The notes: generated by a model from the sequence alone, not told the origin. Positions 32,855 to 42,729 are shown, numbered from the stretch's first letter. The stretch: 64,000 bases of DNA from Streptomyces sp. B93 (GCF_018070565.1 NZ_JAGPXL010000001.1:62001-126000), one strand, 5' to 3'. Numbers and translations: made by a program.

Positions 32855-33760
32855 ATGACCTACACCGGCTCCACGCCTCCCTTCGGCCGCGCCCTCTGCG
32901 CGATGATCACGCCCTTCACCGAGTCGGGCGGGCTCGACCTGGACGGCGCCCGGCGGCTCGCCGCCCGTCTGGTGGCGGAGGGCTGCGACGGCCTGGTGCT
33001 GTCCGGGACCACGGGCGAGTCCCCGACCACCACGGACGCGGAACAGACGGCGCTGGTCGAGGCGGTCCGGGAGGCGGTGGGCGACGGCGCCACGATCGTC
33101 GCGGGCGTGGGCACGGCCGACACCCGGCACACCATCGAACTGGCCTCGGCCGCCGAACAGGCGGGCGCCGACGGCGTACTGGTCGTCACGCCGTACTACA
33201 GCAGGCCGCCGCAGGACGCGGTCGAGGCCCACTTCCGCGCCGTCGCCGACGCGTCCGGGCTGCCGGTCATGCTCTACGACATCCCCGGCCGCACGGGCAC
33301 CCGGATCGAGCCGGACACGGTGCTCCGACTCGCGGAACACCCCCGGATCGTCGCGGTGAAGGACTGCTCCTACGACTTCCTCGCCGCCCAGAAGGTCATC
33401 GCGGCCACCGGGCTGGCGTACTACGCGGGCTGCGACGAGCACAACCTCGCCCTGTACGCGGTGGGGGCGGCGGGGTACGTGAGCACGGTGGCGAACGTGA
33501 TCCCCGGTCGGCTGCGCGCGGTGCTGGACGCGTTCGACGCGGGCGACACGGCGACGGCGGCCCGTCTCCAGCGGGCGGCGGTGCCGCTCATCGAGTCGAT
33601 GATGGCGGCGGGCCTCCCCGGCGCGGTGACGGCCAAGGCCCTCCTCAACCGCCTCGGTCTGCCCGCCGGCCCGGTCCGCGCTCCGCTGCGCCCGGCCTCC
33701 GCGGCGGCGACGGACGGCCTGCTGGCGGCGTACGGACAGGCGACGGGGCCCACCGCCTGA
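32855..33760 (+). CDS. dapA: 4-hydroxy-tetrahydrodipicolinate synthase
   Basis: A 301-residue DHDPS catalysing condensation of aspartate semialdehyde with pyruvate in lysine and diaminopimelate synthesis. The diagnostic DapA residues are present: LSGTTGESPTTTDAEQ (threonines 52-53), TPYYSRPPQ (proton-relay tyrosine), LYDIPGRTGTR (active-site tyrosine 141, carboxylate-binding arginine 146) and the Schiff-base lysine 169 in VAVKDCS. This complete set separates it from the two catabolic DHDPS-fold proteins at 16994 and 21094. dapD lies 342 bp away on the other strand. The stop codon lies in the loop of a terminator hairpin. Confidence 0.88.
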   Translation: MTYTGSTPPFGRALCAMITPFTESGGLDLDGARRLAARLVAEGCDGLVLSGTTGESPTTTDAEQTALVEAVREAVGDGATIVAGVGTADTRHTIELASAAEQAGADGVLVVTPYYSRPPQDAVEAHFRAVADASGLPVMLYDIPGRTGTRIEPDTVLRLAEHPRIVAVKDCSYDFLAAQKVIAATGLAYYAGCDEHNLALYAVGAAGYVSTVANVIPGRLRAVLDAFDAGDTATAARLQRAAVPLIESMMAAGLPGAVTAKALLNRLGLPAGPVRAPLRPASAAATDGLLAAYGQATGPTA

Positions 33761-33775
33761 CCGGCGGTGGGCCCC
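33745..33775. terminator. Terminator hairpin with the dapA stop codon in its loop
   Basis: A perfect 13-bp stem (33745-33757 with 33763-33775) closes a five-base loop TGACC whose first three bases are the dapA stop codon. It lies just before the convergent small-peptide gene and can work in both directions. Confidence 0.75.
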
Positions 33776-33786
33776 CGGTACGACGT

Positions 33787-34005
33787 TCAGTCAGAGGCGA
33801 CCAGTTCGTCGCCGATCAGCCGGAAGTGCTCCAGCACGTCTTCCATCGGGTCATCGATCTGGCCGACGTTGACCAGCCCGACCCGGGGACCGTTGTGCGA
33901 GGCGGTGTTGGTCTCGTCGGCGTGCGCGACACCCGCCGCCGACAGCCAGCACACCGCCGCCGCCGTGGCGACGGCCACCCCGGTCCCCAACCGCTCGTTC
34001 CTCAT
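33787..34005 (-). CDS. Small secreted protein
   Basis: A 72-residue protein with a clear Sec signal peptide (basic MRNERLG, hydrophobic VAVATAAAVCWLSAAGVAHA, cleavage before DE). The mature peptide is about 43 residues and includes HNGPRVGLVNVGQIDDPMEDVLEHF. I recognise this as a conserved small exported Streptomyces protein type of unknown role. It has a GGTGGAG ribosome site. It lies between dapA (convergent) and dapD (upstream on the same strand, 97-bp gap), with no evident link to lysine synthesis. Confidence 0.75.
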   Translation of the reverse strand: MRNERLGTGVAVATAAAVCWLSAAGVAHADETNTASHNGPRVGLVNVGQIDDPMEDVLEHFRLIGDELVASD

Positions 34006-34102
34006 CGCTCCACCCTCGTCTCTCGGACCCTGCGTTCACCCGTTCATCGGGAAAAACGCCTCCGAGGTCACGGAGGGTAATCCTTTTAAGCGATGTTCGT
34101 GA

Positions 34103-35092
34103 TCAGTTGTGGGCGTGCAGGACGTCGTTCAGGCCGCCCCACTCGGCGTTGTTGGGGCGGGCCTCGACGGTGCCGGTCACCGAGTTGCGGCGGAAGAGGA
34201 TGTTGGAGGCGCCGGACAGCTCACGGGCCTTGACGATCTCTCCGTCGGGCATGGTGACGCGGGTCCCGGCGGTGAGGTAGAGCCCCGCCTCGACGACGCA
34301 GTCGTCACCCAGCGCGATGCCGATCCCGGCCTCGGCGCCGACGAGGGACCGCCGCCCGATGGCCACCCGCTCCTTGCCGCCGCCGGACAGCGTGCCCATG
34401 GTGGAGGCACCGCCGCCGATGTCGGAACCGTCGCCGACGACGACGCCCTGCGAGATCCGGCCCTCGACCATGGAACTGCCGAGGGTGCCCGCGTTGAAGT
34501 TGACGAAGCCCTCGTGCATCACGGTGGTGCCGGAGGCGAGGTGGGCGCCCAGGCGGACGCGGTCGGCGTCGGCGATACGGACCCCGGCGGGGGCGACGTA
34601 GTCGGTCATCCGCGGGAACTTGTCGACACCGAAGACGCTGAGGTGCAGGCCACGGGCGCGCGCGGCGAGCCGTACGGTCTCCAGGGTGTCGACGGCGACC
34701 GGGCCGAGCGAGGTCCAGGCGACGTTGGCGAGCAGACCGAAGATGCCGTCGAGGTTCGGCTGGTTCGGCTGCGTCAGCCGGTGCGAGAGCAGGTGCAGCC
34801 GCAGATAGGCGTCGTGGGTGTCGAGCGGCTTGTCGTCCAGCGAGGAGATGACCGTGCGGACCGCGACGACCTCCACACCGCGCACCTCGTCCTTGCCGAG
34901 GGCCGCGACGGCGTTCGTGCCGAGCAACTCGGCGGCGCGCTCGGCGTCCAGCCGCTCACTGCCGGCGGGGCCGGGTTCGGCGGCCAGCTCGGGGGCGGGG
35001 AACCAGGTGTCGAGAACGGTGCCGTCAGCGGCGATCGTGGCAAGCCCGGCGGCCACGGCGCCGGTCGTACGAGGAGCAGAAGTGTCGGTCAT
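34103..35092 (-). CDS. dapD: 2,3,4,5-tetrahydropyridine-2,6-dicarboxylate N-succinyltransferase (actinobacterial type)
   Basis: A 329-residue enzyme of the succinylase branch of diaminopimelate synthesis. The N-terminal domain is alpha/beta; from about residue 165 the hexapeptide left-handed beta-helix begins ([45 protein letters not shown], then [24 protein letters not shown]). The [21 protein letters not shown] block is typical of the actinobacterial DapD group, which is longer than the E. coli enzyme. Its partner step enzyme DapA is encoded nearby at 32855. The 138-bp gap upstream contains a dispersed repeat. Confidence 0.92.
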   Translation of the reverse strand: MTDTSAPRTTGAVAAGLATIAADGTVLDTWFPAPELAAEPGPAGSERLDAERAAELLGTNAVAALGKDEVRGVEVVAVRTVISSLDDKPLDTHDAYLRLHLLSHRLTQPNQPNLDGIFGLLANVAWTSLGPVAVDTLETVRLAARARGLHLSVFGVDKFPRMTDYVAPAGVRIADADRVRLGAHLASGTTVMHEGFVNFNAGTLGSSMVEGRISQGVVVGDGSDIGGGASTMGTLSGGGKERVAIGRRSLVGAEAGIGIALGDDCVVEAGLYLTAGTRVTMPDGEIVKARELSGASNILFRRNSVTGTVEARPNNAEWGGLNDVLHAHN

Positions 35093-35159
35093 AAGGGCAA
35101 CCTAACGCCCTCGGCCCTACGGGAGCGAACCGGTCCAACGGCTGAACAGCCCACCTCAA

Positions 35160-35182
35160 AGGGGCGCGGGGAACTGCGCGAG
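35160..35182. repeat. Dispersed intergenic repeat, copy 2
   Basis: Identical over 23 bases to 8238-8260 and again placed between two leftward genes (after the TetR gene, before dapD) in the same orientation relative to them. Confidence 0.7.
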
Positions 35183-35230
35183 AACCCCCCACGACCGCAC
35201 CCGGCAACGAAAAAGCGACCACACCACCCG

Positions 35231-35767
35231 TCACCCGATGACCCTGCCGAGCATCTCCCGAACCCACCCCTCGTCATACGGCACATCCAGCAACAGCACC
35301 TCCAGACAGATCCCGTCCATCAACGCCACCACCGCCCGAGCGGTCGCGGCATCCGTACGCCGCACCAGCCGCGCGGTGATGTCATCGACCCACTCCGCGG
35401 CCACCGGCCGCAGCGCGGGTCGCCGCAGGGCCGCCAGATACAGCTCGTACTCCAGCTCGACCCCGGCGCGGTCACCGGAGAACCACTCGCCCATCAGAGC
35501 GGCCAGCTCCGCGGCGAGGTCGCTCGTGGGATCGCTGAGACCGCCCCTCGCGGCGACCAGCCGTGAGAACCCCTCGTTCGCCTGCCGCAACGCGGCGACC
35601 ATCAGCTCGTCGAGAGTCTTGAAGTGGTACGTCGTAGAGCCCAGCGGCACATCCGCCTCGGCCGCCACCGTCCGGTGGCTGAGCCCGGCGATGCCCTTCT
35701 CCTCCACCACGCGAATGGCGGCGTCGATGATCCGACGCCGCCGGTCGGGGTCGTAGCGCCGCGCCAT
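35231..35767 (-). CDS. TetR-family transcriptional regulator
   Basis: A 178-residue regulator. The DNA-binding domain is residues about 5-50 (DPDRRRRIIDAAIRVVEEKGIAGLSHRTVAAEADVPLGSTTYHFKTLDELMVAAL) with the typical YHFK end. The remaining helices form the effector domain. It is the second gene of an operon with the SMR efflux protein; the two share one base (TGATG at 35767). It most likely represses this operon through the inverted repeat at 36096-36117. The pattern fits a drug-responsive local repressor. Confidence 0.92.
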   Translation of the reverse strand: MARRYDPDRRRRIIDAAIRVVEEKGIAGLSHRTVAAEADVPLGSTTYHFKTLDELMVAALRQANEGFSRLVAARGGLSDPTSDLAAELAALMGEWFSGDRAGVELEYELYLAALRRPALRPVAAEWVDDITARLVRRTDAATARAVVALMDGICLEVLLLDVPYDEGWVREMLGRVIG

Positions 35768-36087
35768 CAGTGCGCTCCGCTGAGATTGAGCACGACCACG
35801 CCGACGACGATCAGTGCGATCCCGGTGGCCTTGGCCACGTCCATGCCCTCACCGAGGAAGAGCATCCCGATCGTCGCGATGACCGCCGTGCCGGCTCCGG
35901 CCCAGATGGCGTAGGCCGTGCCCACGGCCACGGTCTTCAGGGTCTGGGCGAGCAGGGCGAAGGCCACCAGGTACCCCAGCGCCGTCACCACCGACGGCCA
36001 GAGCTTGCTGAAGCCGTCGCTGTACTTCATCGCGGTGGTCGCGGCCACTTCGGCCGCGATGGCACCGGCGAGCAGCAGATAACCCAT
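35767..36087 (-). CDS. Small multidrug resistance (SMR/EmrE-type) efflux protein
   Basis: A 106-residue four-helix membrane protein, the normal SMR length. The essential membrane glutamate is in helix 1 (LLLAGAIAAEVAATTAMK), helix 2 holds GYLVAFALLAQTLKTVAVGTAYAIWAGAGTAV, and helix 4 is GIALIVVGVVVLNL. It exports cationic drugs or guanidinium-type compounds with proton antiport. The ATG at 36087 gives the standard N-terminus; no ribosome site is visible and the operator dyad ends nine bases upstream, so the transcript may be leaderless. It is followed by its TetR gene. Confidence 0.9.
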   Translation of the reverse strand: MGYLLLAGAIAAEVAATTAMKYSDGFSKLWPSVVTALGYLVAFALLAQTLKTVAVGTAYAIWAGAGTAVIATIGMLFLGEGMDVAKATGIALIVVGVVVLNLSGAH

Positions 36088-36095
36088 ACGTACGA

Positions 36096-36117
36096 GCGTA
36101 CACATCGCTGTGTACGC
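36096..36117. promoter_or_regulatory. TetR-type operator upstream of the SMR-TetR operon
   Basis: A perfect inverted repeat with 9-bp arms, GCGTACACA and TGTGTACGC, spaced by TCGC. It ends nine bases from the SMR start codon, where a repressor would block transcription. The size and spacing are typical of TetR operators. Confidence 0.75.
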
Positions 36118-36133
36118 CCGTACGCAAAACGCC

Positions 36134-36466
36134 TCAGACGTTGAAGCCCAGCGCTCGCAGCTGCTCGCGCCCATCGTCCGTGATCTTGTCCGGCCCCCAC
36201 GGCGGCATCCAGACCCAGTTGATGCGCAGCTCGTTGACGAGGCCGTCCGTGGCGGACTTGGCCTGGTCCTCGATGACGTCGGTGAGCGGACAGGCCGCGG
36301 ACGTCAGGGTCATGTCGACGGTGGCGATGTTCGCGTCGTCGACGTGGATGCCGTAGATGAGGCCGAGGTTGACGACGTCGATACCCAGCTCGGGGTCGAC
36401 GACGTCCATCAGGGCCTCGCGCAGCTCCTCCTCGGAGGCGGGCTTGGTCTCCACGGTCTCGGTCAT
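36134..36466 (-). CDS. sufT: SufT/DUF59 metal-sulfur cluster assembly factor
   Basis: A 110-residue MIP18/DUF59 protein. The family motif DVVDPELGIDVVNLGLIYG is at about residues 23-41, and the reactive cysteine is in TSAACPLTDVIEDQ. The PPWGPDKITDDGREQLRALGF C-terminus is standard. Such proteins help mature Fe-S proteins. It is last in the suf operon, overlapping sufU by 4 bp. ATG 36466 follows AAGGAAGA and gives the usual length; an upstream in-frame start would add an unconserved basic stretch. Confidence 0.9.
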   Translation of the reverse strand: MTETVETKPASEEELREALMDVVDPELGIDVVNLGLIYGIHVDDANIATVDMTLTSAACPLTDVIEDQAKSATDGLVNELRINWVWMPPWGPDKITDDGREQLRALGFNV

Positions 36467-36930
36467 GCCGTCTTCCTTTCGGCGTCGGCGCCGCCCAGCG
36501 CTTGGGCCGTCGCGTCCTTCCACGCCATCCAGCTCAGGAGGGCGCACTTGACCCGGGCCGGGTACTTGGAGACCCCGGCGAACGCGACCGCGTCCTCCAG
36601 GACGTCCTCCATCGCGTCGTCGGGCTCGATCCTGCCCTTGGACTGCATCAGCTCCAGGAAGGTCTCCTGGATCCGCCGCGCGTCGGCCACGTCCTTGCCG
36701 ACGAGCAGGTCGTTCAGCACGGAGGCGCTGGCCTGGCTGATGGAGCAGCCCTGGCCCTCGTACGAGACGTCCTCGATGGTCGTGCCGTCGTACTTCACAC
36801 GCAGCGTGATCTCGTCACCACAGGTCGGGTTGACATGGTGCACCTCGGCGTCGCCATCGCGCAGACCACGCCCGTGCGGGTTCTTGTAGTGGTCCAGGAT
36901 GACTTCCTGGTACATCGAATCCAGCTTCAC
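36463..36930 (-). CDS. sufU: SUF system sulfur-transfer/assembly protein SufU
   Basis: A 155-residue zinc-bound SufU protein that accepts sulfur from SufS. The start motif VKLDSMYQEVILDHYKNPHG is conserved. The zinc ligands are Cys37 and Asp39 (PTCGDE), Cys62 (EGQGCSISQASAS) and Cys129 (ARVKCALLSWMAWK). GTG 36930 is selected because family members begin at KLDSMYQ; a GTG at 36942, directly after the sufS stop, would add four residues and cannot be ruled out. It overlaps sufT by 4 bp and follows sufS closely. Confidence 0.93.
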   Translation of the reverse strand: MKLDSMYQEVILDHYKNPHGRGLRDGDAEVHHVNPTCGDEITLRVKYDGTTIEDVSYEGQGCSISQASASVLNDLLVGKDVADARRIQETFLELMQSKGRIEPDDAMEDVLEDAVAFAGVSKYPARVKCALLSWMAWKDATAQALGGADAERKTA

Positions 36931-36947
36931 GGTTTCCAGCACGCCCT

Positions 36948-38200
36948 TCAGCCGAAGAAGTTCCGTACGTGCTCCAGTCCGTCGACCAAGGCATCGACCT
37001 CGGCCGGCGTGGAGTACAGATAGAACGACGCTCGCGTGGTCGCAGGAATTCCGTAGCGGAGGCAGACGGGGCGGGCGCAGTGGTGGCCGACGCGGACCGC
37101 GATGCCCTGCTCGTCGAGGACCTGGCCCACGTCGTGCGGGTGAATGTCACCGAGCGTGAAGGAGATCGCGGCGCCGCGCTCCTCAGCCGTGGTCGGGCCG
37201 ATGATGCGCAGGTCGGGGACCTCCAGCAGCCGCTTCACCGCGTACTCGGTGAGGGCGTGCTCATGGGCGAGGATCTTGTCCATGCCGATCGAGCCCAGAT
37301 AGTCGATCGCCGCGCCCAGACCGACCGCCTGCGCGATCGGCGGGGTGCCCGCCTCGAACTTGTGGGGCGCCGGGGCGTAGGTCGAGGAGTGCATCGACAC
37401 CGTCTCGATCATCTCACCGCCGCCCAGGAACGGAGGCAGGTCCTCCAGCAGTTCCTGGCGGCCCCACAGGACGCCGATGCCGGTCGGGCCGCACATCTTG
37501 TGGCCGGTGAAGGCCACGAAGTCGGCCTGGAGGCTCTGCACGTCCAGCGGCATGTGCGGCGCCGCCTGCGAGGCGTCGACGCAGACCAGTGCGCCGACCT
37601 CCTGCGCCCGGCGGACGATCGCCTCGACCGGGTTCTGGGTGCCGAGGATGTTGGAGACCAGCACGAAGGAGACGATCTTCGTCTTCTCGGTGATGACCTC
37701 GTCGATGTTGGAGAGGTCCAGGCGGCCGTCGTCGGTCAGGCCGAACCACTTCAGCTTCGCGCCGGTGCGCTGCGCGAGCAGCTGCCACGGCACGATGTTG
37801 GAGTGGTGCTCCATCTCCGTGATGACGATCTCGGTCTCGTGGTCCACCCGGTAGGGCTCGTCGGCCCAGCCGAGCATGTTGGCCACGAGGTTCAGCGACT
37901 CCGAGGCGTTCTTGGTGAAGATGACCTCGTCGCGGCTGGGCGCGTTGACGAACGCGGCGACCTTGTCGCGCGCGCCCTCGTACAGCGCCGTGGCCTCCTC
38001 GGCGAGCACATGCACACCGCGGTGGACGTTGGCGTTGTAGCGCTCGTAGTACTCGGCGAGTGCGTCCAGCACCTGGCGCGGCTTCTGCGAGGTCGCCGCG
38101 TTGTCCAGGTACACGAGCTTCCGGCCGTCGTGGACCTGGCGGTCCAGGATCGGGAAGTCCTTGCGGATCGCCTCGGTGTCGAGGAGGCCCGGCAACTGTG

Positions 38201-38204
<4 letters not shown>
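36948..38204 (-). CDS. sufS: Cysteine desulfurase SufS
   Basis: A 418-residue PLP enzyme removing sulfur from cysteine for cluster building. The N-terminal FPILDRQVHDGRKLVYLDNAATSQKP, the PLP-lysine motif FTGHKMCGPTGIGVLWG and the group II catalytic cysteine loop RVGHHCARPVCLRYG are all present. Length is normal for SufS. Its ATG overlaps sufC by 4 bp. Sulfur is passed to SufU, encoded next. Confidence 0.96.
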
Positions 38205-38965
<761 letters not shown>

Positions 38966-38972
38966 GGGTGCC

Positions 38973-39290
38973 TCAGGACTCCTGGGAAAGGGAGACGAGC
39001 ACGTCGTCCCCTTCGATCTTTACGGGGTATACGGGGACGGGGCGCGTCGCGGGGAGGCCGGACGGCTTGCCGGTACGGAGGTCGAAGCTGGAGCCGTGCA
39101 GCCAGCACTCGATCTGGCAGTCCTCCACCTCGCCCTCGGAGAGGGAGACGTTCGCGTGGGAGCAGATGTCGTGGATCGCGAACACCTCACCCTCGGTGCG
39201 GACGACCGAGACCGGCGTGCCGTCGAGTTCCACCCGCTTGGGGGTGTCCTCCTCCAGCTCGCTCAGCCCACAGGCGCGTACGAACGTCAT
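38973..39290 (-). CDS. Rieske [2Fe-2S] protein within the suf operon
   Basis: A 105-residue ferredoxin-like Rieske protein. The cluster motif is split as CSHANVSL (Cys-X-His) and CWLHGSSFD (Cys-X2-His). It may be a target or an electron donor for cluster assembly; the family is often annotated as a dioxygenase ferredoxin component, but no oxygenase is near. It overlaps sufD by 4 bp and lies 7 bp before sufC. This placement between sufD and sufC is common in actinomycetes. Confidence 0.9.
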   Translation of the reverse strand: MTFVRACGLSELEEDTPKRVELDGTPVSVVRTEGEVFAIHDICSHANVSLSEGEVEDCQIECWLHGSSFDLRTGKPSGLPATRPVPVYPVKIEGDDVLVSLSQES

Positions 39291-40477
39291 GCGACGGACG
39301 CCTCCAGCTCCTCGTCGATCTTCTCGAGGAGCCGCTGCTCGATGTCCGCGACGCCGATCTGCTGGACCAGCTCGGCGAAGAAGCCGCGGACCACCAGGCG
39401 GCGGGCCTCGTACTCCGGGATACCGCGGGCCATCAGGTAGAACAGCTGCTCGTCGTCGAAGCGGCCGGTGGCGCTGGCGTGCCCGGCGCCGACGATCTCA
39501 CCGGTCTCGATCTCCAGGTTGGGGACCGAGTCGACGCGCGCGCCGTCCGTGAGGACGAGGTTGCGGTTCATCTCGTAGGTGTCGGTGCCCTCGGCCTTGG
39601 CCTCGATGAGCACGTCACCGATCCACACCGCGTGCGCCTGGTCGCCCTGGAGGGCGCCCTTGTAGACGACGTTGGACTTGCAGTGCGGCACGTTGTGGTC
39701 GACCAGGAGACGGTGCTCCTGGTGCTGGCCCTGGTCGGTGAAGTACAGGCCGAGCAGTTCGGCCTCGCCGCCGGGACCGGCGTAGGTCACGCGCGGGTGC
39801 AGCCGTACGACGTCGCCGCCGAAGGTGACGACGACCGACTTGAAGGAGGCGTCGCGGCCGACGAGGGCGTTGTGCTGGGCCACGTGGACGGCCTTGTCGT
39901 CCCAGTCCTGCACGGAGACGACGGTCAGCTTGGCGCCGTCGCCCAGGAGGTAGTCGACGTTGGCCGCGAGCACGGCGTCGCCGGTGTGGTCGATGACGAC
40001 GACGGCCTCGGCGAACGCACCCAGCTCGATGACCTGGTGGCCGTAGGCGGTGCCGCCCTCGCCGTGCACCGCGATGCGGATCGGCTCGGTGAGCACGGTC
40101 TCCTTGGGGACGGTCACGACCGAGGCCTGCCCGAAGGCGGAGTAGGCCTGCGCGGCGACGCGGTCCACCGGGGTGCCCGCCTTGCCGAGCCTCGCGTCGT
40201 CACGGCCGACGGCCTCGACGGTGACGCCCTCGGGGGCGTCGACGGCGACCTTGACGCCCTCGCCGGTGGCGACGGCGGTGCCGTCGTGCAGACCACGCAG
40301 CCGCTCCAGCGGGGTGAAGCGCCACTCCTCCTCGCGGCCGTGCGGCACGGGGAAGTCCGCGACGTCGAAGGACGGGGGCGCGCTCATGCGCGTGGCGACG
40401 GTCGAGTCCGCCTCGGCGGCGACCGCGATGGCACCGGCGGTCGTCGAACCGACCGGGATGTTCTGAGCCTCAGCCAT
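39287..40477 (-). CDS. sufD: Fe-S cluster assembly protein SufD
   Basis: A 396-residue SufD subunit of the scaffold. The SufBD beta-helix core is recognised by YLLGDGAKLTVVSVQDWDD, DVVRLHPRVTYAGPGGEAELLGLYFTDQGQHQEHRLLVDHN and GALQGDQAHAVWIGDVLIEAKAEGTDTYEMNRNLVLTDGARVDSVPNLEIET, ending ARGIPEYEARRLVVRGFFAEL. Its N-terminus is unrelated to SufB, as expected. It lies 90 bp after sufB, the longest gap in the operon, and overlaps the Rieske gene. Confidence 0.95.
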   Translation of the reverse strand: MAEAQNIPVGSTTAGAIAVAAEADSTVATRMSAPPSFDVADFPVPHGREEEWRFTPLERLRGLHDGTAVATGEGVKVAVDAPEGVTVEAVGRDDARLGKAGTPVDRVAAQAYSAFGQASVVTVPKETVLTEPIRIAVHGEGGTAYGHQVIELGAFAEAVVVIDHTGDAVLAANVDYLLGDGAKLTVVSVQDWDDKAVHVAQHNALVGRDASFKSVVVTFGGDVVRLHPRVTYAGPGGEAELLGLYFTDQGQHQEHRLLVDHNVPHCKSNVVYKGALQGDQAHAVWIGDVLIEAKAEGTDTYEMNRNLVLTDGARVDSVPNLEIETGEIVGAGHASATGRFDDEQLFYLMARGIPEYEARRLVVRGFFAELVQQIGVADIEQRLLEKIDEELEASVA

Positions 40478-40567
40478 GGCTGTCGTAGTGCTCGCTTTCC
40501 GTTACGTAAGGGGCGTGATGGGACGGCGGGGGCGGCCCCCTGCGGCGCCGCCCCGGTCGGTCGGTCG

Positions 40568-41989
40568 TTAACCGACCGCGCCCTCCATCTGAAGCTCGAT
40601 CAGCCGGTTGAGTTCGAGCGCGTACTCCATGGGCAGTTCCTTGGCGATCGGCTCGACGAAGCCGCGCACGATCATCGCCATCGCCTCGTCCTCGCTCAGA
40701 CCACGGCTCATCAGGTAGAAGAGCTGGTCCTCGGAGACCTTGGAGACGGTCGCCTCGTGGCCCATGGACACGTCGTCCTCGCGGACGTCGACGTAGGGGT
40801 AGGTGTCGGACCGGGAGATGGTGTCGACGAGCAGCGCGTCGCAGAGCACGTTCGACTTGGCGCCGGGGGCGCCCTCACCGATCTCGATCAGACCGCGGTA
40901 GGAGGTACGTCCGCCACCGCGCGCCACCGACTTGGAGACGATGTTCGACGAGGTGTTCGGGGCCATGTGGACCATCTTGGCGCCCGCGTCCTGGTGCTGG
41001 CCCTCGCCCGCGAAGGCGATGGACAGGGTCTCGCCCTTGGCGTGCTCGCCCATCAGGTAGACGGCCGGGTACTTCATCGTCACCTTGGAGCCGATGTTGC
41101 CGTCGATCCACTCCATGGTCGCGCCCTCGTAGGCCACGGCGCGCTTGGTGACCAGGTTGTAGACGTTGTTCGACCAGTTCTGGATGGTCGTGTAGCGGCA
41201 GCGGGCGTTCTTCTTGACGATGATCTCGACGACCGCGGAGTGCAGCGAGTCCGACTTGTAGATCGGAGCGGTGCAGCCCTCGACGTAGTGCACGTAGGCA
41301 CCCTCGTCGACGATGATCAGGGTCCGCTCGAACTGGCCCATGTTCTCGGTGTTGATCCGGAAGTAGGCCTGGAGCGGGATCTCCACGTGGACGCCCGGCG
41401 GCACGTAGATGAAGGAGCCGCCCGACCACACGGCGGTGTTCAGGGCCGCGAACTTGTTGTCACCGGCCGGGATGACGGTCCCGAAGTACTCCTTGAAGAG
41501 TTCCGGGTGCTCCTTCAGCGCGGTGTCGGTGTCGAGGAAGATGACGCCCTGCTCCTCCAGGTCCTCGCGGATCTGGTGGTAGACGACCTCCGACTCGTAC
41601 TGCGCGGCGACACCGGCGACCAGGCGCTGCTTCTCCGCCTCCGGGATGCCGAGCTTGTCGTAGGTGTTCTTGATGTCCTCGGGAAGGTCCTCCCAGGACT
41701 CCGCCTGCTTCTCCGTGGAGCGCACGAAGTACTTGATGTTGTCGAAGTCGATGCCGGAGAGGTCGGAGCCCCAGTTCGGCATGGGCTTCTTCTCGAAGAG
41801 CTTCAGGCCCTTCAGGCGCAGCTTGGTCATCCACTCCGGCTCGGACTTCTTGCCCGAGATGTCGCGGACGACCGCCTCGCTCAGACCGCGCTTGGCTGCC
41901 GCACCGGCCTCGTCGGAGTCGGCCCAGCCGTATTCGTACTTGCCCAGCCCTTCCAGCTCAGGGTGGGCAGTCTCCGTGGGGAGAGTCAT
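40568..41989 (-). CDS. sufB: Fe-S cluster assembly protein SufB
   Basis: A 473-residue scaffold subunit. Conserved SufB segments include [25 protein letters not shown] sequence near residue 70, [78 protein letters not shown] with a conserved cysteine, and the C-terminal [21 protein letters not shown]. It overlaps sufR by 4 bp (41986-41989), so repressor and scaffold are co-translated. No intein is present, unlike the mycobacterial SufB. Confidence 0.96.
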   Translation of the reverse strand: MTLPTETAHPELEGLGKYEYGWADSDEAGAAAKRGLSEAVVRDISGKKSEPEWMTKLRLKGLKLFEKKPMPNWGSDLSGIDFDNIKYFVRSTEKQAESWEDLPEDIKNTYDKLGIPEAEKQRLVAGVAAQYESEVVYHQIREDLEEQGVIFLDTDTALKEHPELFKEYFGTVIPAGDNKFAALNTAVWSGGSFIYVPPGVHVEIPLQAYFRINTENMGQFERTLIIVDEGAYVHYVEGCTAPIYKSDSLHSAVVEIIVKKNARCRYTTIQNWSNNVYNLVTKRAVAYEGATMEWIDGNIGSKVTMKYPAVYLMGEHAKGETLSIAFAGEGQHQDAGAKMVHMAPNTSSNIVSKSVARGGGRTSYRGLIEIGEGAPGAKSNVLCDALLVDTISRSDTYPYVDVREDDVSMGHEATVSKVSEDQLFYLMSRGLSEDEAMAMIVRGFVEPIAKELPMEYALELNRLIELQMEGAVG

Positions 41990-42729
41990 GCGGGGTTCCT
42001 CCCGGCCGTGCTTGCAGATGCGTCGGTATCAGTAGGGGAAATCTTGGGGATGAACGTCGTGCAGACGCCGTCGCCGTGGGCGATGGTCGCCAGCCGCTGG
42101 ACGTGGGTCCCGAGCAGTTCGGCGAAGATCTCGGTCTCCGCCTCGCACAGCTGCGGGAACTTCTCAGCCACGTGGGCGACCGGGCAGTGGTGCTGGCACA
42201 GCTGTTCGCCGACCGGTGCGCTGCGCGCCGTAGCAGCGTACCCGTCCATGCTCAGGGCCTTGGCCAGCGCCTCGGTGCGTTTGTCCGGGGCGGCCGACTC
42301 GACGGCCCGGCGGTACGCGCCCGCCTGGGCGGCGACCCGCGCCCGCGCGAAGGCGGCGACCGCCTCGCTGCCGCCCTCACGCTCGGCGATCCAGCCGAGG
42401 GCGTCCGCGGCGAGCTTGTCGTAGGACTGGTCGAAGGCGTCCCGGCCGCAGTCCGTCAGGGCGAAGACCTTGGCGGGCCGCCCGCGCGTGCGCGCGCCGT
42501 AGACGCGTCGCTCACGGGCCTCCACCACGCCGTCGGTGCCCAGGGCGTCCAGGTGCCGCCGTACGGCCGCCTGGGTGAGGCCGAGTCGTCCGGCGAGTTC
42601 GGCGACGGTCGAGGGCCCGTGGTCCAGGATGGACCGCGCGACCCGGTTGCGCGTGGAACGCTCCCCGGTCGCGAACTCCTCCTGAGCTGCCCCGTGAGGG
42701 GTCTCGCGAGCCTCGCCGACCTTTTTCAC
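41986..42729 (-). CDS. sufR: Fe-S-binding transcriptional repressor SufR
   Basis: A 247-residue regulator that senses cluster status and represses the suf operon. The N-terminal winged helix ([43 protein letters not shown]) is followed by a domain with cluster-binding cysteines. Counting from GTG 42729 they are 178, 182 and 195 ([21 protein letters not shown]), the numbering I recall for the Streptomyces avermitilis SufR. The start codon overlaps a CAAC-N6-GTTG palindrome, so the transcript may be leaderless. A longer frame up to 42765 exists but is not favoured. It overlaps sufB by 4 bp. Confidence 0.93.
   Translation of the reverse strand: MKKVGEARETPHGAAQEEFATGERSTRNRVARSILDHGPSTVAELAGRLGLTQAAVRRHLDALGTDGVVEARERRVYGARTRGRPAKVFALTDCGRDAFDQSYDKLAADALGWIAEREGGSEAVAAFARARVAAQAGAYRRAVESAAPDKRTEALAKALSMDGYAATARSAPVGEQLCQHHCPVAHVAEKFPQLCEAETEIFAELLGTHVQRLATIAHGDGVCTTFIPKISPTDTDASASTAGRNPA

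Noticed and set aside
36118..36127. A -35 TTGCGT paired with a -10 inside the SMR operator
   Set aside because: Spacing to any TANNNT hexamer is too short or too long (21 bp), so no exact promoter is claimed for the SMR gene.
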